Below, piece after piece: positions 52,567 through 61,646 of a stretch of DNA of 64,000 nt. How positions within the stretch are numbered: the first letter of the stretch is position 1; each line of letters starts with the position of its first letter. Source of the DNA: Planktomarina sp. (lineage in GTDB: Bacteria; Pseudomonadota; Alphaproteobacteria; Rhodobacterales; Rhodobacteraceae). A program made the position numbers and the translations under genes. The DNA lies in contig JAHDCF010000009.1 in the NCBI GenBank assembly GCA_020630015.1, positions 1 to 64,000 of the forward strand, written 5' to 3'. The notes beneath the pieces are model-generated. The model had not been told where the DNA came from. It did no database searches and saw only the letters and a list, made by a program, of their open reading frames with translations.

Positions 52567-53562
52567 TTAGACGCGTTCAATGATCTTCTCCCCAAACAGG
52601 CCTTGTGGGCGGAACACCAAAACGATCAGCGCCAAAACATAGGCGAACCAGTTTTCTGTGGCGCCACCAATCATCGGGCCGAAAGTGTATTCGAATAACT
52701 TCTCACCCATCCCAATGATCAGCCCCCCAACGATGGCACCGGGGATCGATGTAAAGCCCCCCAGCATCAGCACCGGAAGCGCCTTCAAAGCGATCAAAGA
52801 GAGTGAAAATTGGACGCCCGATTTGGCCCCCCACATAATGCCGGCCACCAAGGCCACAAACCCGGCCAAAGACCACACCAAAATCCAGATAAAGTTTAGT
52901 GAAATTCCAACCGATAGCGCCGCTTGGTGATCATCGGCCACCGCGCGCATGGCGCGACCATGTTTGGTATATTGGGAAAAGGCGATCAGCGAGGCCACCA
53001 ATACAATCGCCACGCCGGTGGCGACGATATCAAGCTTATCAATAAAGAAGCCATAGAAATCATCACCCCCCCAGCCTGCGGTGGCGTCTTCCAACCACCG
53101 TGATCCCCCTTGAGGAAGGCCCAAGGCAAGGGTTTTGATGTCAGACCCCCACATCAAATCGCCCACCCCTTCCAGGAAATAGGCCAAACCGATCGTTGCC
53201 ATAAACAAAATGATCGGCTCCTGCCCCACCAAATGGCGGAACACAAATCGTTGAACCGCCCAGGCAAAGGCGATCATGACAAGCACTGTCATGGCAATGG
53301 CCGCCAAGGCCGGAACATGCCAACCAAAATGGTGTATTTTGGTGCCGAACACCGCGTTGATCATATGCGCAAATGGCACCTGACCTTCCATAATCCCCGC
53401 CAATGTCAGGGCCGCAAATAACGCCATCACCCCTTGGGCATAGTTAAAAATGCCAGAGGCCTTGAAGATCAAAACGAACCCAAGCGCCACAAGGGAATAC
53501 ATCACCCCGGCCATCAGGCCGTTGGCCAAAACTTCAATCAGATACAGAACATTAGTGGGCAT
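52567..53562 (-). CDS. livH: Branched-chain-type ABC transporter permease LivH
   Basis: The 331-residue membrane protein has the LivH N-terminus LANGLMAGVMYSLVALGFVLIFKASGIFNYAQG and the EAA-like loop QYTKHGRAMRAVADDHQAALSVGI, ending in a hydrophobic tail with VLALIVLVFRPQGLFGEKIIERV. It pairs with LivM. It lies 11 bp after livG, so the two are tightly coupled. A loop insertion around residues 140-180 (LGLPQGGSRWLEDATAGWGGDDFYG) is a little long for the family. Confidence 0.93.
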   Translation of the reverse strand: MPTNVLYLIEVLANGLMAGVMYSLVALGFVLIFKASGIFNYAQGVMALFAALTLAGIMEGQVPFAHMINAVFGTKIHHFGWHVPALAAIAMTVLVMIAFAWAVQRFVFRHLVGQEPIILFMATIGLAYFLEGVGDLMWGSDIKTLALGLPQGGSRWLEDATAGWGGDDFYGFFIDKLDIVATGVAIVLVASLIAFSQYTKHGRAMRAVADDHQAALSVGISLNFIWILVWSLAGFVALVAGIMWGAKSGVQFSLSLIALKALPVLMLGGFTSIPGAIVGGLIIGMGEKLFEYTFGPMIGGATENWFAYVLALIVLVFRPQGLFGEKIIERV

Positions 53563-53573
53563 TGCACAATTCC

Positions 53574-54392
53574 TTAATCATGAGAGACCCCCAAATAGGC
53601 ATCGATCACTTCTTGATTGTTGCGAATTTCATCGGGTGTTCCGTCGCCGATTTTGCGGCCGTAATCCATCACGACCACGCTGTCGGACAAATCCATCACC
53701 ACCCCCATATCATGTTCGATCAAGGCGATGGTGGTGCCAAATTCATCGTTCACGTCCAAGATAAAGCGGCTCATGTCCTCTTTTTCTTCGACGTTCATGC
53801 CGGCCATCGGTTCATCCAGCAACAAAAGGCTGGGATCAGCGGCAAGCGCGCGGGCCAATTCCACACGTTTTTTCAACCCATAAGGCAAGCGCCCAACGGG
53901 TGTTTTGCGAATGGCCTGAATTTGAAGAAAATCGATGACCCGCTCAACGTGTTCGCGATTTTCGGTTTCTTCGCGTTCTGCGGCGCCTTTCCAAATCATC
54001 TGTTTCAAAAAGCCAGATTTCATATGGTTCAATCGGCCTGTCATGATGTTATCGAGAACCGACATCCCCTCAAACAAGGCGATGTTTTGGAAGGTGCGCG
54101 CGATGCCTTGGCGCGCGACTTGATAAGGCTTCAATTGCGGGCGACGTTCCCCGCGAAAATACACCTCGCCCTCTTGCGGGATGTAGAAGCCGGAAATCAC
54201 ATTCAACATGGATGATTTACCCGCCCCGTTGGGGCCGATTATCGCGCGAATTTCACCTTCGCGTATCCCAAAAGAGATATCTTTGATCGCTTCAACCCCG
54301 CCGAAACGAAGGGTAATATTGCGCAAATCCATCAGCACCCCACCAATGGTACGCCCGTCTGCGGTCACGTAAGTGTCTGGTTCAGCGTTCAT
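53574..54392 (-). CDS. livG: Branched-chain-type ABC transporter ATPase LivG
   Basis: The 272-residue ATPase has Walker A GPNGAGKSSMLNVISG, the LivG-type signature LPYGLKKRVELARALA, Walker B LLLLDEPMAGMN and the family C-terminus EEVIDAYLGV-like segment NNQEVIDAYLGVSHD. It powers the transporter with LivF. It follows the acyl-CoA synthetase gene by 42 bp, placing uptake and CoA activation in one unit. Confidence 0.93.
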   Translation of the reverse strand: MNAEPDTYVTADGRTIGGVLMDLRNITLRFGGVEAIKDISFGIREGEIRAIIGPNGAGKSSMLNVISGFYIPQEGEVYFRGERRPQLKPYQVARQGIARTFQNIALFEGMSVLDNIMTGRLNHMKSGFLKQMIWKGAAEREETENREHVERVIDFLQIQAIRKTPVGRLPYGLKKRVELARALAADPSLLLLDEPMAGMNVEEKEDMSRFILDVNDEFGTTIALIEHDMGVVMDLSDSVVVMDYGRKIGDGTPDEIRNNQEVIDAYLGVSHD

Positions 54393-54434
54393 GCGACCTC
54401 CGAACGAGAGAGAATTTCAAGCAGGCTGTGATCA

Positions 54435-56402
54435 TCATTCAGCCGCCAATTTTTCAGAAGAAACCTGCACCACCTTCGCATCCCGCAAAGATAAAGTGGC
54501 GGCAATTTTGCCTTTGCGGCCATCTTCATAGGTCACTTCTGTTTCCGTGAAGACAGAAGAAGAACCATCATAAAGGGCCTCAACCAGATCATCGAACTTT
54601 TCACCAACAATGGCACGGCGCACCTTGCGGGTGCGGGTCATTTCCCCATCATCGGCGTCCAATTCCTTGTGCAGAACCAAAAACCTGTGGATTTGGCACC
54701 CGGCCAGCATTTCATCCTCTGCAATGCTTTCATTCACGGCATCCACATGCCCTTGAATGATTTCAAGAACGCGCGGGTGCTGAGAGATCTCTTGATACGA
54801 TGAATAGGCAATGTTGTTGCGTTCGGCCCAATTGCCCACCGCCGTTAGATCGATATTGATAAAGGCGCAACATTTGTCGCGCCCTGCGCCAAACACCACG
54901 GCCTCAAGGATATTGGGGTAAAACTTCAGTTTGTTTTCGACATATTTGGGCGCAAACAAAGCCCCCGTCGACATCTTCGCCACATCTTTGATGCGGTCGA
55001 TAATGCGCAAATGGCCAGAGGCCTTGTCGATAAAGCCAGCATCGCCCGTCGCCACCCAGCCTTCAGCATCTTTGGTTGAAGATGTGCTATCAGGATTTTG
55101 ATAATATTCAACAAAAACGCCGGGCGATCGGTAATGGACTTCCCCATCATCATCAATTTTCAGTTCCACACCCGGACTTGGAACCCCCACGGTATCAGAA
55201 CGGACTTCCCCATCAGGTTGCTGGGTGATGAACACCGTCGCTTCGGTTTGACCATAAAGCTGTTTCAGGTTGATCCCAAGCGAGCGGTAGAAATCAAATA
55301 ATTCTGGTCCGATGGCCTCACCCGCGGTGTATCCGATGCGCACACGGCTCATGCCAAGGCGGTTTTTCAAGGGGCCAAAGACCATCAGGTTGCCCATGAA
55401 ATACTTCAACCGATCAATCGGGCCAACACGCCCACCATCCAAGATCGCAGGCCCCACCTTTTTGGCGTGCCCCATGGCCCAATCAAACATTTTTCGCTTC
55501 AGGCGCGATGCATCTTCCATGCGGATCATCACATTGGTCAGATGATTTTCAAACACTGCAGGTGGCGCAAAGAAATAGGTGGGCCCCACTTCTCGCAAGT
55601 CTGCGTTCATGGTTGCGGGGCTTTCTGGGCAATTGACGCAAAAGCCTGCCCAATAAGCCTGCCCAATGGAAAAGATGAAATCACCCACCCAAGCCATGGG
55701 AAGGTAAGCCAAAATTTCTTCCTGCGCGGTCAGCCCATCAAATTCACAAGACGACTTTGCCGTTTCAATCACGTTGCGATTGGACAAAACCACACCCTTA
55801 GGGCGGCCCGTGGTGCCCGATGTATACAACATCACGCAAGTGCCGTCGTAAGTTAAGGCATCCATCCGCGCAGACACATCTGCCGCATTTCCATTTTCCC
55901 GACCGCGCTTTTGCACATCCGCAAACGAAGACATATCAGTGTGATCGTATTTGCGAAGCCCCTGCCCATCCACATAGATCGTGTGACGCAACTGGGGGAC
56001 GCGTTCACGCACATCTGCGATTTTGTCTACTTGTTCTTGATCGCCCACAATGGCGATCTTTGCACCACTGTGTTCAAGGGCATAGGCCACTTCCTCTGCG
56101 GCGGCATCTTGATACATGGGCACAGGGATGCAGCCAATCATCTGCGCGGCCACCATTGACCAATAAAGATACGGGCGGTTGCGCCCGACGATGGCGATGT
56201 GATCCCCGGCTTGTGCGTCCAAATCCAAAAGCCCCATGGCAAGGGCTTTGATCTCTTGCTCGGCTTCGGCCCATGTCCAACATTGCCAAATGCCAAACTC
56301 TTTTTCCCGATACGCCACGCGCGATCCCAGATTGGCAACATTGCGCGCCAAAAGATGCGGCACAGAAATGGGGTGCCCGGCAGGCACAGCAGCGTTCATC
56401 AA
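54435..56402 (-). CDS. Long-chain-type AMP-forming acyl-CoA synthetase
   Basis: The 655-residue protein has the AMP-binding motif MLYTSGTTGRPKGVVLSNRN, and motifs GYTAGEAIGPELFDFY, LYGQTEATVFITQQ, VATGDAGFID, LRIIDRIKDVAKMSTG. The layout is of the long-chain ACSL/FadD-like class rather than the acetyl-CoA class, although substrate length cannot be read. It would activate the acid brought in by the Liv transporter to its CoA ester. The start is ATG at 56402 (a second ATG follows directly). It is the first gene of the minus-strand block and diverges from the hybrid kinase across about 148 bp. Confidence 0.92.
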   Translation of the reverse strand: MMNAAVPAGHPISVPHLLARNVANLGSRVAYREKEFGIWQCWTWAEAEQEIKALAMGLLDLDAQAGDHIAIVGRNRPYLYWSMVAAQMIGCIPVPMYQDAAAEEVAYALEHSGAKIAIVGDQEQVDKIADVRERVPQLRHTIYVDGQGLRKYDHTDMSSFADVQKRGRENGNAADVSARMDALTYDGTCVMLYTSGTTGRPKGVVLSNRNVIETAKSSCEFDGLTAQEEILAYLPMAWVGDFIFSIGQAYWAGFCVNCPESPATMNADLREVGPTYFFAPPAVFENHLTNVMIRMEDASRLKRKMFDWAMGHAKKVGPAILDGGRVGPIDRLKYFMGNLMVFGPLKNRLGMSRVRIGYTAGEAIGPELFDFYRSLGINLKQLYGQTEATVFITQQPDGEVRSDTVGVPSPGVELKIDDDGEVHYRSPGVFVEYYQNPDSTSSTKDAEGWVATGDAGFIDKASGHLRIIDRIKDVAKMSTGALFAPKYVENKLKFYPNILEAVVFGAGRDKCCAFINIDLTAVGNWAERNNIAYSSYQEISQHPRVLEIIQGHVDAVNESIAEDEMLAGCQIHRFLVLHKELDADDGEMTRTRKVRRAIVGEKFDDLVEALYDGSSSVFTETEVTYEDGRKGKIAATLSLRDAKVVQVSSEKLAAE

Positions 56403-56550
56403 TGAGATCCTCCCAGATCGGGGCCAAGACTCAGGCCCTTTCGTTCAGTCTACATAAATTTTTCGGTTTGGATATTTTTTAAATCTATCAAATTCTTTCA
56501 GGGCTGATTTTCCTTTGGAATTGGGGCACGGAAATTTGTACCAAGGGAAT

Positions 56551-58470
56551 ATGAAACCCGATCCCCGCCATCTGTATGACGTGACATTGTCTGGCTTGAA
56601 TTTGATCAAGCAGGCGATTTCAATCCACGATCAAGATTTGCGTTTGATTGTGTCCAATCGCCGGTTTCAAACCATGTTCAGCCTGCCGGACCATTTGGTA
56701 AAGACCGGGGCCAAGTTTCGGGATATTCTGATCTATTTGTCCGAAAAGGGTGAATATGGTCCAATCGAGGATATCCCGGCCTTTGTGGACGAAAAGGTTG
56801 CGTTGGCCCTGACCTTCAAACCTCATTATTTTGAACGCACGCGCGCCAACGGCACATCAATTTCGGTGGAAGGTAATCCCCTCAGCCAAGGGGGATGGAT
56901 ATCAGTTTATACCGATATCACCGATGCAAAACGCCAAGAGGATTTCTTTAAATCCCACGCAGAAAGTCTTTCCAGTGATCTTGTAAAACATTCAGAGGCC
57001 CTAGCCCGCGCAAACAGAGAGCTTGAAGCCACCGTCACCGCCCTTGAAGCGGCAAAACAAGAGCTGAGCGACAGCCGAGAACACCTGGCATTGATCAATG
57101 CCATGACACCCGCACACATTGCCCATGTTGATGCAGATGGCGTTTACACCCATTCAAATGGCAAATTGCATACAATCGTGCCAATGCCAGAAACCAATAT
57201 CGTGGGCCGTCGGTTTCAGGATGTGTTGGGGGATAAGATTTGGGCCCATGTTCAGCCAAGATTTCAGGCGGTATTGCGGGGGGAAACATCCACCTCGGAA
57301 TTCAATGATGAAAATTCAGGCCGTGATATTCGATTGGCGATGATCCCTGATGTGGCTGATGATGGGTCTGTCCAAGGCAGTTACATTCTTTCCACCGATA
57401 TCACCGACGAAGTCTCAGCACGAACCGCCCTGACCCACGCACGGCGTAAGGAACTGGCTACCCAATTGACCAGTGGAATGGCCCATGATTTCGCAAATCT
57501 TCTGACCATTATTTTGGGCCAACAAGATCAATTGGAAAGTGTCGGAGCGGATAATCCCAAGGTTGCGGGTGTCAGCGCCACCATAAAAGCCGCGGCCAAA
57601 CGTGGGGGTGAATTGGTCGAAAGCCTCAGCCGTTTGGAAAGCAAACGCACCTTAGAACCCATCAGCGTTGATTTCGCCTCTTTCCTGGAAAACGTGCAAC
57701 AACTGACACGCGCAGCCGTTCCGGCATCCACGCGATTGGAACTGACCTCTGATATTGAAGACGAACGTTTGGTTTTTGATCCAGGCTTTGCCCAAGATGC
57801 CATTTTGAACCTTGTCTTGAATGCATCAGAGGCGATGAACGGCGCAGGTGATGTTTCGGTCGCGTTTGCACGGGTGAATGAAGCCAAGCTTGAAATACGC
57901 GTCACGGATCAGGGCCCGGGATTTTCCGACGATGCCTTGGCCAATGCCTTGGCCCCGTTTTATTCCACCAAACGCGGCAAGGTGGGCCGGGGTTTGGGAT
58001 TATCGGCGGTGTTCGATTTTGCCAAATCTTGCGGTGGTTCCCTGCGGCTGCGCAATGGGCCATCGGGCGGGGCCTGTGTCATCCTGCAAATCCCTTATGA
58101 CCCGGTAAAGGCGAAATCGGCGGGCATGGTTTTGTTGATCGATGATGATGATGATATTCGTACCGCCGTACGTGCCTTATTGTTGCGGGCCGGTCATACG
58201 GTGATCGAGGCCGCCTCTGTGACAGAGGCAAAAACCCTGATGCACGTCAGCGGTATAACCCATATCGTCACGGATTTGGCAATCGGGGATACCGACACTG
58301 GGCTTGATGTTGTGAAAGCAGCCCCTGATCACATTCCGGTTGTTATCATGACAGGTTTGCCAAAATCCGATCCCCTGCGAAACAGCGCCGAACAAAGCCA
58401 TCGTGTCCTTACCAAACCTTTTGGATTTGATGTGATTGAAGACGCCTTGTTGAAGGCCACTGCCCTATGA
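56551..58470 (+). CDS. Hybrid sensor histidine kinase/response regulator with two PAS domains
   Basis: The 639-residue soluble kinase has a PAS domain (about residues 15-125), a coiled coil (about 130-180), and a second PAS domain (about 185-290). The kinase core has the H-box ELATQLTSGMAHDFANLLTII, N-box QDAILNLVLNASEAMNG and G-box GRGLGLSAVFDFAKSCGGSL. It ends in a receiver domain (MVLLIDDDDDIRTAV, TDLAIGDTDTG, TKPFGFDVIED). No membrane segment is seen. It overlaps the next regulator gene by 4 bp. Placed divergently from the acyl-CoA synthetase, it probably senses an intracellular intermediate or substrate of the branched-acid block. The ATG at 56551 is preferred over the upstream frame from 56515. 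Confidence 0.9.
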   Translation: MKPDPRHLYDVTLSGLNLIKQAISIHDQDLRLIVSNRRFQTMFSLPDHLVKTGAKFRDILIYLSEKGEYGPIEDIPAFVDEKVALALTFKPHYFERTRANGTSISVEGNPLSQGGWISVYTDITDAKRQEDFFKSHAESLSSDLVKHSEALARANRELEATVTALEAAKQELSDSREHLALINAMTPAHIAHVDADGVYTHSNGKLHTIVPMPETNIVGRRFQDVLGDKIWAHVQPRFQAVLRGETSTSEFNDENSGRDIRLAMIPDVADDGSVQGSYILSTDITDEVSARTALTHARRKELATQLTSGMAHDFANLLTIILGQQDQLESVGADNPKVAGVSATIKAAAKRGGELVESLSRLESKRTLEPISVDFASFLENVQQLTRAAVPASTRLELTSDIEDERLVFDPGFAQDAILNLVLNASEAMNGAGDVSVAFARVNEAKLEIRVTDQGPGFSDDALANALAPFYSTKRGKVGRGLGLSAVFDFAKSCGGSLRLRNGPSGGACVILQIPYDPVKAKSAGMVLLIDDDDDIRTAVRALLLRAGHTVIEAASVTEAKTLMHVSGITHIVTDLAIGDTDTGLDVVKAAPDHIPVVIMTGLPKSDPLRNSAEQSHRVLTKPFGFDVIEDALLKATAL

Positions 58471-59174
58471 ATACCCCGATTCAAATCGCCATTGTGGAAG
58501 ATTCCCCCGAAATCTTGGATCTTTTGTCCAGATCTTTGGATGAGGTGGGATATGTCATCAGCCCCTTCCCCCGCGCCGCAGATTTCGAACGCGCAAGTGC
58601 AAGTGCCACATGGGATCTCTGCATCATCGATCTTGGCTTGCCCGACAAAGATGGGTTGGCTTTGGTTGAAAAAATATCAGCCAGCAGCGATGCCGCGATT
58701 TTGGTGATATCAGGGCGCGCCGCATTGGAAGACCGGATTGTTGGTCTTGAACTTGGGGCGGACGATTACATCTCTAAGCCTTTTGAAATCCGAGAGGTAA
58801 TCGCCCGGGTCAACGCTTTGATCCGGCGCAGTGCGCCCGCGTCTTCCGACAATAAACCCAACAGATACGCGTTTTCCGGCTGGATCGCCGATTTGTCGCT
58901 TTTCACCCTGACCAGTCCTGATGGCCTCTTGCAAAAGCTGTCGGCCAGCGAGGCAATGTTGCTTCAGATATTTTTGGAAAAACCCAATCAATTGATCTCT
59001 CGCGCGCAGTTGCAAATCGAACTGGACGACAAAAGCGATACCATGTCATTTGACCGCGCCATTGATGTGCGGGTGTCGCGTTTGCGGGCCAAAATGAAGG
59101 GTGCTGGGCAAAAATCCGAAATCATCAAAACCATTTACGGGGCCGGATATATCTTTGTGTCAGAGGTATCATAA
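58467..59174 (+). CDS. OmpR-family response regulator
   Basis: The 235-residue protein has a receiver domain (QIAIVEDSPEILDLL, phospho-acceptor in CIIDLGLPDKDG, Lys in ADDYISKPFEIRE) and a winged helix (LQKLSASEAMLLQIFLEKPNQLISRAQL, IDVRVSRLRAKMK, IKTIYGAGYIFV). It overlaps the hybrid kinase stop (ATGA), so the two proteins are made together and likely form a phosphorelay. The likely target is the divergent ligase/Liv/liu block, by position only. Confidence 0.92.
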   Translation: MNTPIQIAIVEDSPEILDLLSRSLDEVGYVISPFPRAADFERASASATWDLCIIDLGLPDKDGLALVEKISASSDAAILVISGRAALEDRIVGLELGADDYISKPFEIREVIARVNALIRRSAPASSDNKPNRYAFSGWIADLSLFTLTSPDGLLQKLSASEAMLLQIFLEKPNQLISRAQLQIELDDKSDTMSFDRAIDVRVSRLRAKMKGAGQKSEIIKTIYGAGYIFVSEVS

Positions 59175-59266
59175 CGATCCATTCTGGGGCCAAAACCTGC
59201 GCATGGCTTGTGCCCGCGCTGGAACTTCGCCAACGTAGCCGAAGCGACATTTGATGGGGGCGACAC

Positions 59267-60901
59267 GTGAACATTTTATATATCATGTTCGATCAACTGC
59301 GGTTTGATTACCTCAGCTGTGCGGGGCATCCCACGTTAAACACCCCGCATATGGATCGCATCGCCGCACAGGGTGTGCGGTTTACCAACGCTTACACCCA
59401 ATCACCGGTCTGTGGCGCCGCACGGATGAGCGCTTACACAGGTCGATATGTCAGCAGCCACGGCGCCCAGTGGAATGGATATCCCCTTCGGGTTGGGGAA
59501 TTAACCTTGGGCGATCATTTACGCGCCAATGGGGTTGCGTGTTGGTTGGTGGGCAAGACCCATATGAAAGCAGACGCAGAGGGCATGGCCCGTCTTGGCC
59601 TGTCCCCTGACAGCGTGATCGGGGCCCGGCAATCGGAGTGCGGCTTTGACGCTTGGTGTCGCGATGATGGTTTATGGGCTGTTGGGCCCGCCGGCCCATA
59701 TGACACAAAACGCAGTCCGTATAACGAATACCTAAAATCGAAAGGATATTCGGGCGACAACCCATGGGCCGATTTTGCCAACGCCGGATGTGATGGGGAT
59801 GATATCGCCAGCGGTTGGTTCATGAAAAACGCCGATAAACCCGCCAACATCGACGAACCCGACAGCGAAACACCGTGGCTTACGAGTGAGGCGATCAAAT
59901 TCATGGACGCAACCAAAGGCCCTTGGTGCGCCCATATCAGCTATATCAAACCTCATTGGCCCTATATCGTGCCTGCCCCGTATCACGACATGTATTCCAA
60001 AGACGATATCCCGCCTGTCACGCGCGATGCCGCGGAACTGACTGATCCGCATCCGGTTTATGAGGCTTTCACCGCAGGCCGGGTTGGGCAGGCCTTCGCC
60101 CGCGATGACGTGCGCGAAAAGGTGATCCCCGCTTATATGGGATTGATCAAACAATGCGATGATCAAATGGGCCGCCTTTTGAGGTATCTGCAGGAAACCG
60201 GACGCGACAAAGACACCATGATCATCATTACATCTGACCATGGGGATTATCTTGGCGATCATTGGATGGGTGAAAAAGATTTATTCCACGCGCCGTCCGT
60301 CAAAGTGCCCTTGATCATATTCGACCCAAGAACGCAGGCCGATGCCACGCGCGGCACAACCTGTGATGAATTGATCGAAACAATCGACGTGACAGCCACC
60401 ATCATCGACGCCGCAGGTGGTGAAGTGCCCGACCACATCGTCGAGGGCCGATCCCTGTTGCCATATCTGAATGGGAAACCACACCCCAACCCGCGCAATT
60501 ACGTGATCAGTGAATATGATTATTCCTGCCATGGGGCCTGTGCGAAGCTGAACGTGGCCAACAAAGATGCGCGTCTGTTTATGGTTGCCACCCATGATTG
60601 GAAACTGGTCCATTGCGAAGGCGGCCTGCCCCCGATGCTGTTTGACCTGAAAAATGATCCCAATGAATTCAAAGATCTGGGGCGATGCCCAGATCATGCC
60701 GCCGTGCGGGCAGAAATGTATGGTATGTTGCAGGATTGGTCTTTGCGCATGTCACAGCGGGTGACGATCTCAGACGCAACGATAAAACAACGAAGGGAAT
60801 CCGGTGCGGATACCGGCGTTGTTTTGGGCGTTTTTGATGAAAAAGAACTGCCCAAATCGATGACACAAACCTATCGCGGGAAGGTTCCAACCCGGCCATG
60901 A
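59267..60901 (+). CDS. Sulfatase/phosphonate monoester hydrolase family protein
   Basis: The 544-residue alkaline-phosphatase-fold hydrolase starts at GTG (59267; MNILYIMFDQLRFDYLSCAGHPTLNTPHMDRIA). It has the formylglycine-type motif SPVCGAARMSAYTGR with Cys49, the metal ligands at the N-terminus and in IIITSDHGDYLGDHWMGEK, and late LFDLKNDPNEFKDL. The motif is C-x-A-x-R, an accepted variant of C-x-P-x-R. It may hydrolyse a sulfate ester or a phosphonate/phosphate monoester; the phosphonate monoester hydrolase/arylsulfatase subclass is the best match. No signal peptide is visible. No formylglycine-generating enzyme is in the window. Confidence 0.88.
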   Translation: MNILYIMFDQLRFDYLSCAGHPTLNTPHMDRIAAQGVRFTNAYTQSPVCGAARMSAYTGRYVSSHGAQWNGYPLRVGELTLGDHLRANGVACWLVGKTHMKADAEGMARLGLSPDSVIGARQSECGFDAWCRDDGLWAVGPAGPYDTKRSPYNEYLKSKGYSGDNPWADFANAGCDGDDIASGWFMKNADKPANIDEPDSETPWLTSEAIKFMDATKGPWCAHISYIKPHWPYIVPAPYHDMYSKDDIPPVTRDAAELTDPHPVYEAFTAGRVGQAFARDDVREKVIPAYMGLIKQCDDQMGRLLRYLQETGRDKDTMIIITSDHGDYLGDHWMGEKDLFHAPSVKVPLIIFDPRTQADATRGTTCDELIETIDVTATIIDAAGGEVPDHIVEGRSLLPYLNGKPHPNPRNYVISEYDYSCHGACAKLNVANKDARLFMVATHDWKLVHCEGGLPPMLFDLKNDPNEFKDLGRCPDHAAVRAEMYGMLQDWSLRMSQRVTISDATIKQRRESGADTGVVLGVFDEKELPKSMTQTYRGKVPTRP

Positions 60902-61337
60902 AGGGCCGATTTCACGACGTTCAAGCTCTCTGAACCCAAATCTGGCGGGGCCCAGGATTGGCATCCTTTCCCCTGAACTTTGAAAAGCCTTCACCCACGG
61001 ATATCGGTCCAGCACATCCTGCGCGCAGTCCCAATGCAGTGCGGATTGGGGGGTATTTGAAGGGTTTATTCAGGGGACGTGTTTTGGTGTTGCGCAAACC
61101 CAAATGGCGGCGTGCCGTGCAGGGGAAGGGTTTGATCGATCACAAAGAAGATTTATCTGGATTGCGACCGGATGGGCGGTGGGTTTTCACCCACCCTACG
61201 CTGGCTGATGTTCACATCAGCAACTTCATTTTCAATGAATTTTTCCAAGATTGAGAAGTTAGCCATGAAAATTGTAAACAAATTGAATGCGTGATCAGAG
61301 AAAAGCGGTGGCAAAAAGAATGTGATATCTAGTTGAG
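60902..61337. other. 436-bp gene-poor stretch after the sulfatase
   Basis: No convincing gene is seen: a 98-codon frame at 60958-61254 (+) has a low-complexity, Arg/Pro-rich composition and no family features. The stretch contains the two tandem hairpins at 61178-61221 and otherwise nothing recognised. Confidence 0.5.
61178..61221. repeat. Two tandem hairpins
   Basis: The first is GGTGGGT-TTTC-ACCCACC (61178-61195); the second is GCTGATG-TTCA-CATCAGC (61204-61221), each with a perfect 7-bp stem. Eight bases separate them. The first hairpin is like short GGTGGG palindromes seen repeatedly in Roseobacter genomes. No T-tract follows either. Confidence 0.6.
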
Positions 61338-61646
61338 TTATTTCTCGTCCAGCTCGGTCAACGTTCCGGTTATCCAAGCAAAAACGTATATCACGCCCAT
61401 AAACACTAACGCTGTGAAAATTAAGGATCTCAATATTCCAAAGCCCAATCCGATCAAAACGAAAAAGAGAAGAGTTGCGAGATACGGCCAAACAGCGTCT
61501 AAGAAAACAGACAAAATTCCACCACGCAAAACCACCATTTTCCCGCACTTTTCGCATCTCTGAGCATAAAATGGCAAAAACGCTCGAAAACGAAATTTAT
61601 GCTGGCAGTTTTGATGTGTGCAGCCATTGTAAGTATTTTGCGTCAT
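61338..61646 (-). CDS. Small membrane protein with a Cys-pair (zinc-ribbon-like) N-terminus
   Basis: The 102-residue protein has four Cys in the pattern CTHQNC ... CEKC (residues about 9-34), which could bind zinc. It is followed by two hydrophobic segments (about 45-65, FLDAVWPYLATLLFFVLIGLG, and 70-92, LRSLIFTALVFMGVIYVFAW) and a short acidic end. No family was recognised. It is the only frame here with a believable protein architecture. It has no close neighbour in the same direction, and the surrounding DNA looks AT-richer. Expression is uncertain. Confidence 0.5.
   Translation of the reverse strand: MTQNTYNGCTHQNCQHKFRFRAFLPFYAQRCEKCGKMVVLRGGILSVFLDAVWPYLATLLFFVLIGLGFGILRSLIFTALVFMGVIYVFAWITGTLTELDEK

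Noticed and set aside
60958..61254. 98-codon plus-strand frame after the sulfatase.
   Set aside because: Arg/Pro-rich with no recognisable domain; it contains the two hairpins and lacks coding-like composition.
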